Origin: Trichostrongylus colubriformis
Taxonomy: Eukaryota; Nematoda; Chromadorea; Rhabditida; Trichostrongylidae
DNA length: 64,000 nt
NCBI GenBank assembly: GCA_963978905.1
Contig: OZ022259.1
Location: 4,030,001 to 4,094,000, forward strand
Reading direction: 5' to 3'
In this document: in pieces, positions 1-11,961 of the stretch
Numbering within the stretch: the first letter of the stretch is position 1
How the letters are laid out: each line of letters opens with the position of its first letter
Translations under genes and position numbers: made by a program
Notes under the pieces: model-generated
What the model saw: only the letters and a program-made list of their open reading frames with translations
The model's database searches: none
Told to the model about the DNA's origin: nothing

Positions 1-375
1 TGTTGCCAGTGATAGAGCGCCACGTGATCTAAACTCTCCTCCTTTCTTTCCCTCTCTACATTATTGCTTGTTCTGCTTTATAATAACTCTCTGAATGGCT
101 ACTCTTATTCCCTGTGCTCCAAAACAACTACTACCCTTTTCAGATCCAGAAAAGTCCCGGTGATTTGGGAGTGCGGGCTTTGAAATACTCCTGGAAGAGC
201 TGGGTGCAGAGTAGGGCGTTAACATTCAAAGAATCTCTCATGTTCGTTTCATGAATAACTTGGCCTTTAAAATTTTCACTACTAACGTTCCAAGACCCAT
301 TTCCGGAAACTCACCCGTAAACAACCAGTAAAAGCGTGGAACTTAATCGCAGAAATGTATTTCGCTTGAAAATTA
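1..375. other. Unannotated non-coding stretch
   Basis: No coding exon, RNA gene or clear mobile element could be supported here. Short open frames occur by chance only. Confidence 0.4.
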
Positions 376-590
376 TTACCATGAGGTCCATGTGCGACTT
401 TCGATGAATCTCGGCATGACCTTGCAATTATGGTTGTTCGGCTGTTTTAACTTCAACCAAGATGTTAATAACTTTATTTCCGACTGACGTTTCGGTGTCG
501 TCGCCTTCTTCATAGTCTGGAAGAGTGCAGTCTTTACGAAAACTAATCGGTCAAACGCCATTTCATTTTACAGAAAAAATTGACAGTTCG
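376..590 (-). repeat. Inverted diverged fragment of the 1.68-kb repeat
   Basis: Read on the minus strand, this segment matches the first roughly 210 bases of the repeat unit that starts at 771. Both contain ATGGCGTTTGA, AATAAAGTTATTA, TCTTGGTTGAAG and CCGAACAACC in the same order. It contains CCGAAACGTCAGTC, a motif I associate with tails of retroelement remnants. The apparent 61-codon frame here is part of this repeat, not a gene. Confidence 0.6.
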
Positions 591-770
591 TGAAAAGGGC
601 AGGCGTTGTCCCAGAAAATTACAGACCTTTCAGACCGTCGACCGTAGAAGTCCACCGGCCACCTCGTAGAGGTAGAAGAGGGGTTTAAATAGGTAAGGAT
701 CCTAAGACCACTCACCTGAGGAAGCCGCCGAAGGAGTTTGCTCAATTAAACCTTTCCAGAGCCTGAAATT

Positions 771-2450
771 TTTTTTTGTGAAATGAAATGGCGTTTGAAA
801 GAATAGTTTTTATGAAGATTTCACTCTTAAAGACTCTGAAAACTACGCCGATCGGTCAGAAATAAAGTTATTAGCAATCTTGGTTGAAGCTGAAATATCC
901 GAACAACCGTATTACCAGAGGTTTTCAAAGTGACTCCCACGGTCCATAGGTCATTTATAGTTCGCGTTCGGCTGCCTTACAGGTTTTTATCCCATAGCTA
1001 GACAGTTTAATCTTTCTCAGAAGCTTGAGTGTACATATAATGAAAAAGCGCTTCTTGAGCTTAGATAATCCTCAAAAGTAGAACACGTTGATGGAAGAAT
1101 ACAAGAGGGACAACTGCATAGGGCGCCGCCACCACTGAAATGGCCTCTGGATCAAATCCGGATTCACCCTCATCCAGGCCACTATTAGCTTCATTCTTCC
1201 CCCACCCCGGACACTGTATGAGCTCTCAGACAAGGGGGAGGAGTGGGGGTATTTGTTCGGGTATTTCCCAGAGAATACGTTTCATGTAATAGCACCCAAT
1301 TCTGGGTTATGGGTTACACCATAAAAGTGTGCTGCAACCCATAACCCAGCTGCACCTTGAAAAATATTTTTGAGCTTTTAGTCCCTGTGCTTACTTTTTG
1401 CTGAAGAAAACATGCCCTTTGTTTTGTTGATGTGTCCTTGGACGTAGTCTCAAGCATACTCAAAAACTCTTGCCCAACTATGGCAAGGTGCAAAGCCTGT
1501 TTTTTTGACTTCCATGTGTCTTTCTATGACGGTTCGTTGATGAACGAGTTCATCAAGACGCCTACATTTTCAGATTGCAAAGAAAGAGAGAAATTAAATG
1601 AGGAACCCGAAATAAGGTACCCCTTTACTGTCTTCCACATCGCTTACAGTACCTCTTACTTATCCGTGGGTGAGCTCGTTCGCAAAATTCAAAAGCGTCT
1701 CCCAAGTGAGAGTGCCCGAGGATGTGCTGCTTTGTCTAGCAGCCCCACAAACGCACTAATTGCGGACAGGATCCATGATGGTAACAGGATGTGATATGAA
1801 TAAGACCCTACCTCTTATGAGGAGATTATCGATCACTCAAGTTTCGTCCATGAAAGGTCATCTCGTCCGGAAAAAAAGCAAAATATCTGAAAATGCATTG
1901 TCAGTGACGAAGAGTGTGTTTGAGAAGCTGTCTTACCTGAACATTCGCTGGGTTTGGCCATGGTGCAAGAATTGGCGGTAGAGCATGCCATCCTTCGGTT
2001 TCCATTTTCTTATACGAACTCTTGGCCACCGCTTCTGCAACGAATGACGGCTGCGCTCGAGTACAAACGGCGGCCGGAAAGGCAACGAGAATCCACATCG
2101 AGCCCTAATGGTCAAAGCGACTTTAGCGATCAGAGCGACTACTCGCGACAAGCGACGGCAGATAGCTGCCGTGGAAAAATTTCGATGAAACAACATGATA
2201 CACTGGCTATTAGAGCTCATCTCTATTTTCTCTATTTGCTCAAGCTTGCTTTTGTTTCTTTCGCATTCGATCAACGAGTGTCTTAAGATAGTTCAAGCAT
2301 GCTGGGCGACAAATTCGCAAGGTATAAACGAAGCTCAGATCAATTATGAATTTGGCAAAAGCAAATCCTGCAAGAGCAACGACAACTGGACAGCAAAGCC
2401 TCGGGCAGAAAGTACAAGTTAACGCCGATAATAAAGAGCGCGCCATAGGC
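771..2450 (+). repeat. 1.68-kb direct repeat, copy 1
   Basis: This stretch is followed directly by a second, roughly 10% diverged copy. Shared anchors in the same order include a T-run with GTGAAATGAAATGGCG, CATAGCTAGACAG, GGTTACACCATAAAAGTG and AGAAAGTACAAGTTAACG. A 120-codon frame at 1432-1794 opens with TTG and is broken in copy 2, so I do not call it coding. The family is unrecognised. Confidence 0.75.
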
Positions 2451-4146
2451 ATTTTTTTTGTGAAATGAAATGGCGTTTGAAAGAATAGTTTTTATAAAGA
2501 TTTCACTCTCAAAGACTCTGAAGACTACGCCGATCGGTCAGAAATAAAGTTATTAGCAATCTTGGTTGAAGCTGAAATATCCGAACAACCATATTACAAT
2601 GAGATTTTCAAAGTGACTCCCATGATCCACAGGTCATTTATAGTTCGCGTTCGGCTGCCTTACAGGTTTTTATCCCATAGCTAGACAGTTTAGTCTTTCT
2701 CAGAGGCTGTCAGAGGCTTGAGTGTACATATAATGAAAAAGCGCTTCTTGAGCTTAGATAATCCTCAAAAGTAGAACACGTTGATGGGAAAATACAAGGG
2801 GGACAACTGCATAGGACGCCGCCACCACTCAAATGGCTTCTGAATCAAATCCAGATTCAACCTCATCCAGGCCACTTTTAGCTTCATTAGTCCTTTCCCC
2901 CACCCCAAACACTGTATGAGCTTTCAGACAACGGGGAGTAGTGGGGGTATTTGTTCGGGTATTTCTCAAAAAATACGTTTCATGTACTAGCACCCAATTC
3001 TGGGTTATGGGTTACACCATAAAAGTGTGCTGCAACCCATAGCCCCGCTGCACCTTAAAAAATATTTTTGAGCTTTTGGTCCCTGTTGCTTACTTTTTGC
3101 TGAGGAAACCATGCGCTTTGTTTTGTAGATGTGTCCTTGAACGTAGTCTCAAGCATACTCAAAAACTCTTGCCCAACTATGGCAAGGTGCAAAGCCTGTT
3201 TTTTTTTTGACTTCCATGTGACTTTCTATGACGGTCCGTTGATGAACGAGTTCACCAGGACGTTTAGGACTTCAGATTGCAAAGAAAGAGAGAAAGGTGC
3301 CTGAAATAAGGTACCCTTTTACAGTCTTCCACATCGCTTACAGTACCTCTTAATTCGAGAGTAAGCTCGCCCGCATAGTACAAGAGCGGCCCCCAAGTAA
3401 GGGTGCACGAGGATGTGCTTTGTCTAGCAGCCCCACAAACGCACTCCTAGTTGTCACTTTTTGCGGACACGATCCACGTTGGTAACAGGACATAATAGAA
3501 TGATATGCTACCTTTTATAAGAAAACTATCGACCACTCAAGCTTCGTACATAAAAAGTCATTTCGTCCGAAAAAAAACGAAATATCTGATAATGCATTGT
3601 CAGTGAGGGAGAGTGTGTTTAGGAAGCTACCTCACCTGAAGTTTTGCCGGGTTTGGCCATGGTTCAGGGATTGGCAGTAGAGCATGTCATTCTGCAGCTT
3701 CCGAATTTCTTATACGAACTCTTGGCGATCTCTCCTCCTACAAATAACAGCTGAGCTTGGTTACAGACGGCGGCACAGAATGGCAATGAGAATTCACACT
3801 GAGCACTAATGGTCGAAGCGACTCCAGCGACCAGAGCGACTACTCGCGACAGGCGACGAGATATAGCTACCGTGGAAAACAATGATGAAACAATGATGGT
3901 GCAATGGATACTAGAGCTTAATTCTATCTTTGTGGGTATCTTTGCTTTTGTTTCTACTGCATACGATCAACGAGTATCCCAGGACACTTTGAGCGAGCTG
4001 GGCGACAACGCAAAGTATAAACTAAGCCTAGATCAAATATGAATTTGGCAAAAGCAAATCCTGCGAAGCCACATCAAGTGGACAAGAAATAAGCAAAGCC
4101 ACGGGTAGAAAGTACAAGTTAACGTCATAGCAAAGAGTGGGCCATA
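2451..4146 (+). repeat. 1.68-kb direct repeat, copy 2
   Basis: Tandem partner of 771-2450 with many substitutions and small indels. Frames open in copy 1 are interrupted here, which argues that the unit is non-coding or dead. Confidence 0.75.
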
Positions 4147-4395
4147 TATCCGTCTTTCCTTTGGAATCGAAAAGGTGTTTGAATGGTGGTGGCAAATGCA
4201 TAAAATGGTACTATGATCAAAACAGCCTCGGTTCAGTGCACAAATGTGTTGCATCGGCTCCTCTTGCACCATGTAGTTACAGGATACGAGGAAAAGCGAC
4301 GTCGCGGTGTCGCACTACGGCGTTGTTTTCGTAAAGGCTAAGGACTACGTTGCCCCGAATGGGATTCGATCTTGTGACTAGTATGATGAGATACA

Positions 4396-4546
4396 GCGCA
4401 CATACAGTCCATTTCGGAGCGCTTGATAGGGCGTGGCCTACGGACTTGGTGAGAATGTATCAAACTCACTTACCCCGCCACACACTCTCACTCTCGCCAC
4501 TCAGGCCACGCCCTATCTAGCGCTCCGAAATGGACTGTACGTGCTG
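4396..4546. mobile_element. Palindromic MITE-like foldback element
   Basis: Two long inverted arms flank a short centre: ACAGTCCATTTCGGAGCGC and TAGGGCGTGGCCT at 4404-4441 recur as reverse complement at 4503-4538. No protein is encoded. The arm-to-arm identity suggests a non-autonomous DNA transposon or other foldback repeat. Confidence 0.7.
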
Positions 4547-6159
4547 ATGACGTTGTGATCGCTTTCGTGCTGATTTTTTTACGTACACAAAATTTTATGT
4601 GCATTATTTACAGCGAGCTAGATCTCATTTATACTCCGCACCAAGATCGTGCGACTCAAATCGTGTAGTATAAATGCAGGCTTACTGGAAAAGAGTTTGA
4701 ACTAACATGGAACGTAGAATGATGACTTAAGTGTATGGATTGGGTTCCGAATTTTGATAAAAAATATGAAAATTATTTTGTTTTGAAAAAAAATGAAATT
4801 TTTCAAAGAATTTCAATAGTTGTCTCTCCCTTCCCGAGCTCGAATATGCTACAAAGGACCATGAAACACAGTAGGTCGAAAGCTTTTCTGAAATGCAGTT
4901 TTGCAGAGACGCAGGGAAAAGCCATTCACCTTATTTACCCGGCTTTTTTACTTGAAGTTCCGCTCCCAGATTATTAAGTTTTTGTCCCCACGTAACTGGA
5001 ACGGAACTTCCTTTCAAGCATGTATGCTACTGCTTTTGCGCTAAAGCAATACCACTTCATGGCATGTGTGCCGGCCGATCTCGGTAATTACCTCGACCGC
5101 TTTTCAATTGCTATTCGTTCTCGTTGTATCGAGGCGGTGGCGGCGGCGGAGGTGTTTCTGCCAGACATACCAGATGACGACCAATAAAGCCAGAGTCGAA
5201 TAGATGTTGACAGAAAATTGAGGGAAAATGCAGGGAAATAGTTATGGGATGGATAATAAAGGGCTTACGACTTATATTCATCAAAACGATAGATTTATTT
5301 CAATAATTTTTGCCTTCAGCTATCACAGTGGCGAGAATTCATCGATGCAGTAGAAATAGGGGGCAACAGCTCGAGGAAGCAGCTTTGAAATGGGTGAACC
5401 CTCTAAAGTGAAGCCTGAAGGAATCATTCACGAAATTCAAGGATTTTCAGCTCTATGAAAATCACTCCATTAGACATGGACAGAAGCAAGGAAAACATCG
5501 GAAAATTTCCTTTATTTCAAACAAAAATCCAAAAATTGGAAGAAGCGCATTTCGTTTGAAATCCCGCGACATTTTACGACGCAACATTCAAACAGTCGTT
5601 AGTGGCCAGAGCAGTTCAAATTTTTGCGCCCCAACCTTGTCCTACTTCTATTATACCTCTACATCCCTTACCACAAGACCGTCGCCTGTTAGCTCCTAGA
5701 GCTCTCACGACTGCACCCATACAGATGCCCCACCCCTTCGTCCGCCGGTTTGGTGCTTCCTATCTCAAATCGATTCTTGTATATACGCGTGAAACTTTGC
5801 ATGCGGCCATTAGTAAGCAAGTAGAACATAAATATGTGAATGCCAGAAAAATTAAATTTCTGATCGATCTCTTTACCAATTCTCCACATGTTTCGGTCAC
5901 CTCAGGGCTACTTTTCTTTATTTGTGTTTTTCTGGGCTTATTCTTAGCAAAACCCGTGCTCCCACAATGTCGTCTCTTATCTAAGTTCTGTAGCATCTAT
6001 TAGCCTAATGCTCGGAAAACTGATTAGTTCAAGTGAGGCGTCGTTTAGAGTTTGGGATTCCACATGATTCGGGCCATTAAATGGAGACGGAAAATGTGTA
6101 TCGACTATTCGATTGATCGTCTGATCGCTTAATAAATTAGTGTATTTTCTCTTCCGTCC
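4547..6159. other. Unannotated non-coding stretch
   Basis: No multi-exon gene could be assembled. The longest frame (5602-6003, 133 codons) begins with GTG rather than ATG, lies opposite another open frame, and shows no recognisable domain, so it is left uncalled. Confidence 0.35.
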
Positions 6160-6352
6160 GAGAGTTCGATCGGTTGAACAGCGAAGGCGGTGTTCGCGAT
6201 TATGCGATTCTGCGATTTTGCGGCGTCGCACTTCAGAACACAATACTGCGACCTTGGGATTTTGCATCACCGCAACTTCGTGTGTGCAGCCGCGACACCG
6301 CAAAATGTCGTAGAGTCGCAAGATCGCGAAGTCTGACAGCGACCGAACTCTG
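6160..6352. mobile_element. MITE with GCGATTTTGCG-type internal motifs
   Basis: Ends AGAGTTCGATCG (left) and CGACCGAACTCT (right) are inverted. The interior is an imperfect palindrome rich in GCGATTTTGCGG and CGCAAAATCGC. The same family recurs at 20263-20416, 40519-40676 and 43548-43715. Confidence 0.65.
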
Positions 6353-7027
6353 AGCATTACTTGAGCCTGGGAAAGGACATACATAGTATAGCAAAAACCA
6401 TTTGCTCCACTTGTGGGCGATGTGATCGATGATTGGGCAACTCGTCCACGATAAGCCATGCATGCGACCCCCATTCGAAATCGCTGAAGTCTTATATTGC
6501 GCGAGCACTGGTAGACCTACTTGCTGATGCTCAAAACAGCATCTTTATCATCCTAGAGCCACTTTGTGACCTGAAACAGCACGGAGTACCCTGACAGGGG
6601 TCCTTCTGGCCAAAAACTTGACGGTTAATCCCGAGCCCATTTCTCCCATTTAGCTCTTCAGGTCTCACCATACCCAGAGCAAGAGCTTTGTAAAAGGAGC
6701 GCACACTGGACTAGTAGTGCCTTGTTGTTCCACATTAGCAAATTTGTTGTTCAAAAGTCGACTTTTATTTGTTTGTTTGTTATTGTTGTATCAAAAATAA
6801 TATATAGTAAGTGATTTATTAGTAAGAATATGAGTGAAAGCATGAAAAATATTAGTTTTATAAAGGAGTATAAAGTAAATTAATTGGCCATGTAAATAAT
6901 TTAAACTATAGTATTGATGAATTAGTAACAGAATTTAGAATTGTGCTGAATAATAATTCAATGAATGAACTAAGTATATTAGGTCAAATATTTTTTAATG
7001 TCTCAGACTTTATTTTAGAGTTTATAC
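6353..7027. other. Unannotated stretch, AT-rich from about 6750
   Basis: Nothing coding is supported. The final 280 bases are strongly AT-rich and lead to the left edge of the large segmental duplication. Confidence 0.4.
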
Positions 7028-7519
7028 AAAAACGACAAAGCATACATGATATTTCAGTTCCAGCTGGACATTTTGCAACCGATCGCCGGATCACCAGAGA
7101 TCAGGAACACTCTTCACAAATAAGGATCGGGGGTAATAAAAACTATAACAAAGAGGGATTTCGTGGACCCGAACATATACTGCTGAATCACTTTCTTTTC
7201 TACCAGCAGCACTATCAGCAAAGCGCTCCGCTACCGTTCGCATAATTACCTGATATTGAGAACAATCTGCTTCCAGCAAAACAACGAACAAATGCAACTT
7301 TTGCTATTGGATATTTATATACATCTTAGTACATACAACTTCCATAGTCTGTGACTTATTATCCTACTATATATAATTCGCTTAGTCTGTCTGTCTGTCT
7401 GTCTGTGTGTGTGTGTGGCTGTCCGTCTGTCACGAAATTCATATCACACCCCGCAGTAAAGCTGGGACCACGAATTACAAGTGATATAGGGGGTGCCAAG
7501 GGAACCCCAGCGGTGGTGG

Positions 7520-8040
7520 ACCGAAATTGATAGCAGCTGATACACGCTGATAAGGAGCCTTGAAAGGCGAATATCACCAAAGTCGTTTCGCCTTTCGGGT
7601 TGATCCCAGAGCGCTGATACCCACAGGTGTTTAGCAGGATGGGCCAGAGACATTAATGGTGGGTGACTCGCATTGATAACGGTTGATAAGATTCGATAAG
7701 GAGCGTAAAAAGGGTAGAGTCGTCGGATCCGTCTCACTTTTCGCATTGATCCTAGAGCGCTCATACTCACGGGACTTTTGAGAAATGGGACGGGACATTG
7801 ATGGTGGGTGAGCCAGCTTGATAACGGTTGATAAGATTTGATAAGGAGCATGAGAAGGCAAGTGTCGTCGAATACGATCCGCTTTTCGCATTGATCCTGG
7901 AGCGCTCACACTCACGGGTCTTTTGTGAAGTGGGACGGAGACATTGATGGTGGGTGATTCAAATTGATAATGGTTGATAAGATTCGATAAGGAGCGTGAG
8001 AAGGGAAACGTCACCAAGGCCAGTTCACTTTTGCGGCTAA
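7520..8040 (+). repeat. Internal 146-bp tandem repeats (about 3 units)
   Basis: Landmarks TTGATCCCAGAGCGCTGAT, TTGATCCTAGAGCGCTCAT and TTGATCCTGGAGCGCTCAC recur at about 7599, 7745 and 7891, a 146-base period. Each unit contains GATAACGGTTGATAAGAT. The same units occur in the second element (9127, 9274, 9418). Overlapping open frames here are repeat artefacts. Confidence 0.8.
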
Positions 8041-8635
8041 CAGTGGAATGTTCAAATTCGCAGATATTGTAGGGTACGGGGACCTCAATGGTACTGTAGG
8101 GTGCAGGGGCCTCATTGTAACTGATAACGGCTTACAGTGGCTGATAAGAACCGTTAGAAATTGGATGGGATGAATCTTTTACATCGCTTGCTACTACTAT
8201 ACGACCACTTTCAAAAGCGTCTGACGCTAAGTGTCATTGGGTGAACATATTTTGTTTGTTCTGATATCACTAGCCGATGTATCGACCGCTGAATTGCCTA
8301 GCGTTCCAAAAAATGGTGCATTTCTCTTGATACTGCGATCTACATTGATAATCATGATACAACCTATATTTGTGATAGCAGAGCAAGCGCTTCACTCGGA
8401 ATCATTTTCCAATGGGGTACTGGCAACAACACTGGGTATCGACCGCTAGACCATGTAAATTCCAAATAGTGAAGCATGTTTACGAAAGCGATAAACATCG
8501 ATAAGCGGGATATGGATTGGCCATCACTGTGTAAGAATCAGATGCTCAGCAAGTGAACAATTCAATACCAATCGATGCAATCGAATTCAAAACTATCGAT
8601 GTCTAAACTATCCAAACCCCCAATGGTGACCTAAA

Positions 8636-8897
8636 CCAGCTGGCTCGCGCACACTACTGCGCGCGATTCGTGTCGATGACATGCAAAACGGGATCTGTGC
8701 AAAGCGACTGAAGTACAATAACACCGAAATGCTTTCTTATCACGCCATCTTCTCTGCTTTTATCCAAATAAATAGCTCAGCTAAAAGCGGAGGAAAGGAA
8801 ATTTCCACTCAACTCCATCAACTGTGGTGTGCCGATCAAACCCGTTTTGCACAACGTCGCCATGAATAGGGCGCAGTAGTGTGCGCCCGCCAGCTGG
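8636..8897. mobile_element. 262-bp segment with inverted CCAG...CTGG ends
   Basis: The left end CCAGCTGGCTCGCGCACACT and the right end are inverted copies of the same 30-base terminus, so the right part of the Helitron-like element is itself a foldback unit. It may be a separate TIR element or an inverted 3' terminus. The equivalent at 10141-10406 has the same structure. Confidence 0.6.
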
Positions 8898-10406
8898 TCA
8901 CTATATATAATTCGCTTAGTATGTCTGTCTGTGTGTGTGTGTGTCTGTCCGTCTGTCACGAAATTCATATCTCACCTCGCAGTAAAGCTGGGACCATGAA
9001 TTTTACAAGTGATGTGAGGGGTGGCAAGGGGACACTAATGGCGGTGGACCGAAAGTGATTGCAACTGATAAGGGCTGATAAGGAGCCTCGGAAGACAATA
9101 GCGCCAGATCCGTTCCGACTTTCGCGTTGATGCAAGAGCTCTGGCACTCATAGATGTTTAGCAGGAGGGGCCACGGACATTAATGGTGGGTGACTCGCAT
9201 TGATGACGTTTGATAAGATACGATAAGGAGCGTGAAATGGCTAGAGTCGCCGAATCCGTTTCGCTTTTCGCATTGGTCTTAGAGCGCTGACACTCAAAGG
9301 TGTTTACTAGGGTGGACCAGGGATATTTATGGTGGGCGATCCGAATTGATAACTGTTGGTAAGATATGATAAAGAGCGCGAACTGGCTAGAGTCGTTGAA
9401 TCCGTTCGCTTTTCGCATTGATCCTGGAGCGCTAACTCATAAGTGTTTTACAGGGTGGGCCAGGGACATTAATAGTGGGTGGTCCAAATTGATAATGGTT
9501 GATAAGCTTCGATTAGGAGCATTGTCACCAAGTCCGGTTCGCTTTCACGGCTAACAGTGGAATGTTCACATTCGCAGGTATTGTAGGGTACGGGGATCTC
9601 AATGGTACTATGAGGTACAGGAGCCTCAGTGAAATTGATAACGGCTTACAGTGACTGATAAGAACTGTTAGGAATTGGATGGGATGAAGACCTTCACATC
9701 GCTCGCTACTACTATACGACCGCTTTAGCAAAAGCGTCTGATGCCATTGGGTGAACATTTTTTCTTTATGATCTGATACCACTGGCTGATGCATCGACCG
9801 CTGAATTGTCTAGCACTCCAAAAAATGGTGCATTCCTCTTGATACTGCGATCTAGATCGATAATCATGATACAACCTATATTTGTGATAGCAAAGCAAGC
9901 GATTTGCTCGCAATCATTTTCTATTGGCGGCAACACTGGGTATCCACCGCTAGACTATGCAAAATCCCAAATAGTGAAGCATGTTTACGAAAACGATAAA
10001 CATCGATAAGTGAGGATATGGCTCTACCATCAATGTGTAGGAGTTAGATGCTCAGCAAGTGAGCAATTTGTTACCAATCGATGCAATCGAATAAAAACTA
10101 TCTATCTCTAAGCTATCCAAACTCCCAATGATGACATAAACCAGTTGGCTGGCGCACACTACTGCGCGCGATCCATGTCGATGACGTGCAAGAGGGTTCA
10201 ATGCAAAGCGACCAAAGTGCATGAACACGGAAATGCTTCTTTTATAACGCCATCATCTTTGCGTTTTTCCAATGCAAAATCTCAACTGAAAGCAGAGGAA
10301 GGGAAATTTCCACTGAATTAGATACACAACTGTGATCGGGCCGATCTAACCCATTTTGCACAACGTCGCCATGAATAGCGCGCAGTGGAGTGCGCCAGCC
10401 AACTGG
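8898..10406 (+). mobile_element. Helitron-like element, second of the pair (copy A)
   Basis: It starts TCACTATATATAATTCGC immediately after the CTGG of the previous element and ends GCCAGCCAACTGG followed by T. The interior is homologous to the first element: the CGCAGTAAAGCTGGGACC block, three 146-bp units, and an ATCGACCGCTGAATTG block. No coding capacity. Confidence 0.6.
10141..10406. mobile_element. 266-bp foldback terminus of the second element
   Basis: CCAGTTGGCTGGCGCACACT at the left is inverted at the right end (GTGCGCCAGCCAACTGG). Same family as 8636-8897. Confidence 0.6.
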
Positions 10407-11397
10407 TCTAATGATAATGAGAATATAATCATGAGCAATTCTTCCATTGAACTGTAAAAAATACTTGAAAGGCAAGTGAATGAAGCAGATGAATCGATAT
10501 GCTATTGCAGATGAGCACATAGATAGCATTAGCAGAAATAGTAGAAACATGGAGTACTGAAAAGTATGAGGGGACTTTACAATGGACACTACATGGCTAG
10601 AATTCCACCAAAACAAGTATTCGATAATATAGATGGGACGGAAATGCGATGATCACAGTTTATCGTCAACGGCATGGAGGTCAAAGTGTTGACGGTCCAA
10701 ATCGTTGAGAATGCGATTCCTCCTGTTCTTGCCCAGAATACGACCCCCTTCGAAAAATTCAACCAGTGCTTGACTCTAATCATAAACATGGTAAAATCAG
10801 AAAAAGCGTAGACCGTAGTACCTACGAGTTCGGGTCCCTCGTGCACTTTCCACGGCCCTCGGTGATCAAACCACGGGATTGGGTTGGGAGGGATTCACAT
10901 ATTCTACGAGAAAGTTGAGAATCCAGCCGCCTTGAAGGCGAATTTTTCGAGCTTCAGTCAGACACTGGGATACCTATGCCATATGGGTACCAAGTTTCAT
11001 GGCAGTATAATTTGAGAAATCGCATTCCGCAGTGGTAAGCGGTGTTCTCGTCTTTGTAAGTCCGTCGGTTTTGAAAGATGGGCTACATCAACAACGAGAC
11101 TGATAAAGTCTTTAGAAGCCAGGCTATAAATCAGTAACCATGCTCATAAGTTATTGAGCTAACCACACGGTTTCACGGCGGAATGGAGCAGTAAATAAAA
11201 CAATTTTCGTATAATCAGTATTCAGTAAAAATAATGGCATTCCCGTTCATCTCGGCTCAGCTGTGGTCCATCACCGGCGGGTTGTTTACGTTGATGAGAA
11301 ATCGCCATGATTGTACAGCAGCACAGTACAGCAACCAGTACTGTCAACGGCACGAAGATGAAAATTCTGGAAATTTCTTGGTTGTTGAAATCGGAAT
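10407..11397. other. Unannotated stretch of copy A
   Basis: No gene recognised. TA at 10539-10540 is the empty target site of the mariner-type element present in copy B. The rest is closely matched in copy B. Confidence 0.4.
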
Positions 11398-11961
11398 TCT
11401 CTACTATATGACGTTCTGTCTGTCCGTTCGTCCCTCTCTGTCTGTCACGAAATTAGGCATAATATGAAAAACAATCTATGGAGAAGGGAGCAAGTTTGGA
11501 ATGGGTGGGACATGCGGCAAGAGGTAAGGACCACACATGAACTATGCTCCGCCCATAGTAGGCGGAGCGTGCGCTGGAATGTTGCGTTTCAAACCGAAAA
11601 TTGTTAATGGGGTACTAATGTTTATTTATTTGTTTGTTTATGATGATAATATGATCCAAACGTGGGGAAAAGATGGACTAATGTACGAGATGATTCCGAA
11701 ACTCATGAAGGCGGCCTGGACAAAGTGGGCGGAGCGCACCCCGAGTGGGCAGTTCGTACAACTAAAATTCACAATTCGATTGCAACGCAGTCTTGAAACC
11801 AGAGAAAAATTCGATAGAAATGATCACCGAGAAAGCCATTCTGAACATACTTGAACGAACGGGACCCGCCCAAAATGGGCGGGACGTGATGTGGTAATTG
11901 GTACTGAGTAAAGTTTATAGAAAAAAGGCAGTTACGATCGACTAACTGGCCCTTGAAGTTG
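11398..11961 (+). mobile_element. Helitron-like element lacking its 3' hairpin (copy A)
   Basis: Begins TCTCTACTATATGACG, a typical Helitron 5' start, then GTCTGTC repeats and CTGTCACGAAATTAG. The interior is collinear with one unit of the 268-bp array at 50.6-52.3 kb (GCTCCGCCCA..GGCGGAGCGTGC, CTGGAATGTT, AAAGATGGA, GATGA). The 30-base segment holding the terminal hairpin in copy B (31975-32004) is missing here. Confidence 0.6.

Larger units (their letters stand above)
7367..8897 (+). mobile_element. Helitron-like element, first of a head-to-tail pair (copy A)
   Basis: The left end carries CTATATATAATTCGC followed by GTCTGTC repeats and CTGTCACGAAATT, shared by other elements in the window. 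The right end is a hairpin (GCGCAGTAGTGTGCGC) followed by CCGCCAGCTGG and a T, fitting the Helitron 3' rule hairpin-CTRR|T. No Rep/helicase is encoded, so it is non-autonomous. The first few bases are shared with copy B's host DNA, so the true 5' end is uncertain. Confidence 0.6.

Noticed and set aside
5602..6003. 133-codon plus-strand frame
   Set aside because: Begins with GTG, overlaps open frames on the other strand, and has no recognisable motif or splice structure.
7444..8017. Minus-strand frames of 128-135 codons in the Helitron-like element
   Set aside because: They cross the 146-bp tandem units and are not kept in all units.
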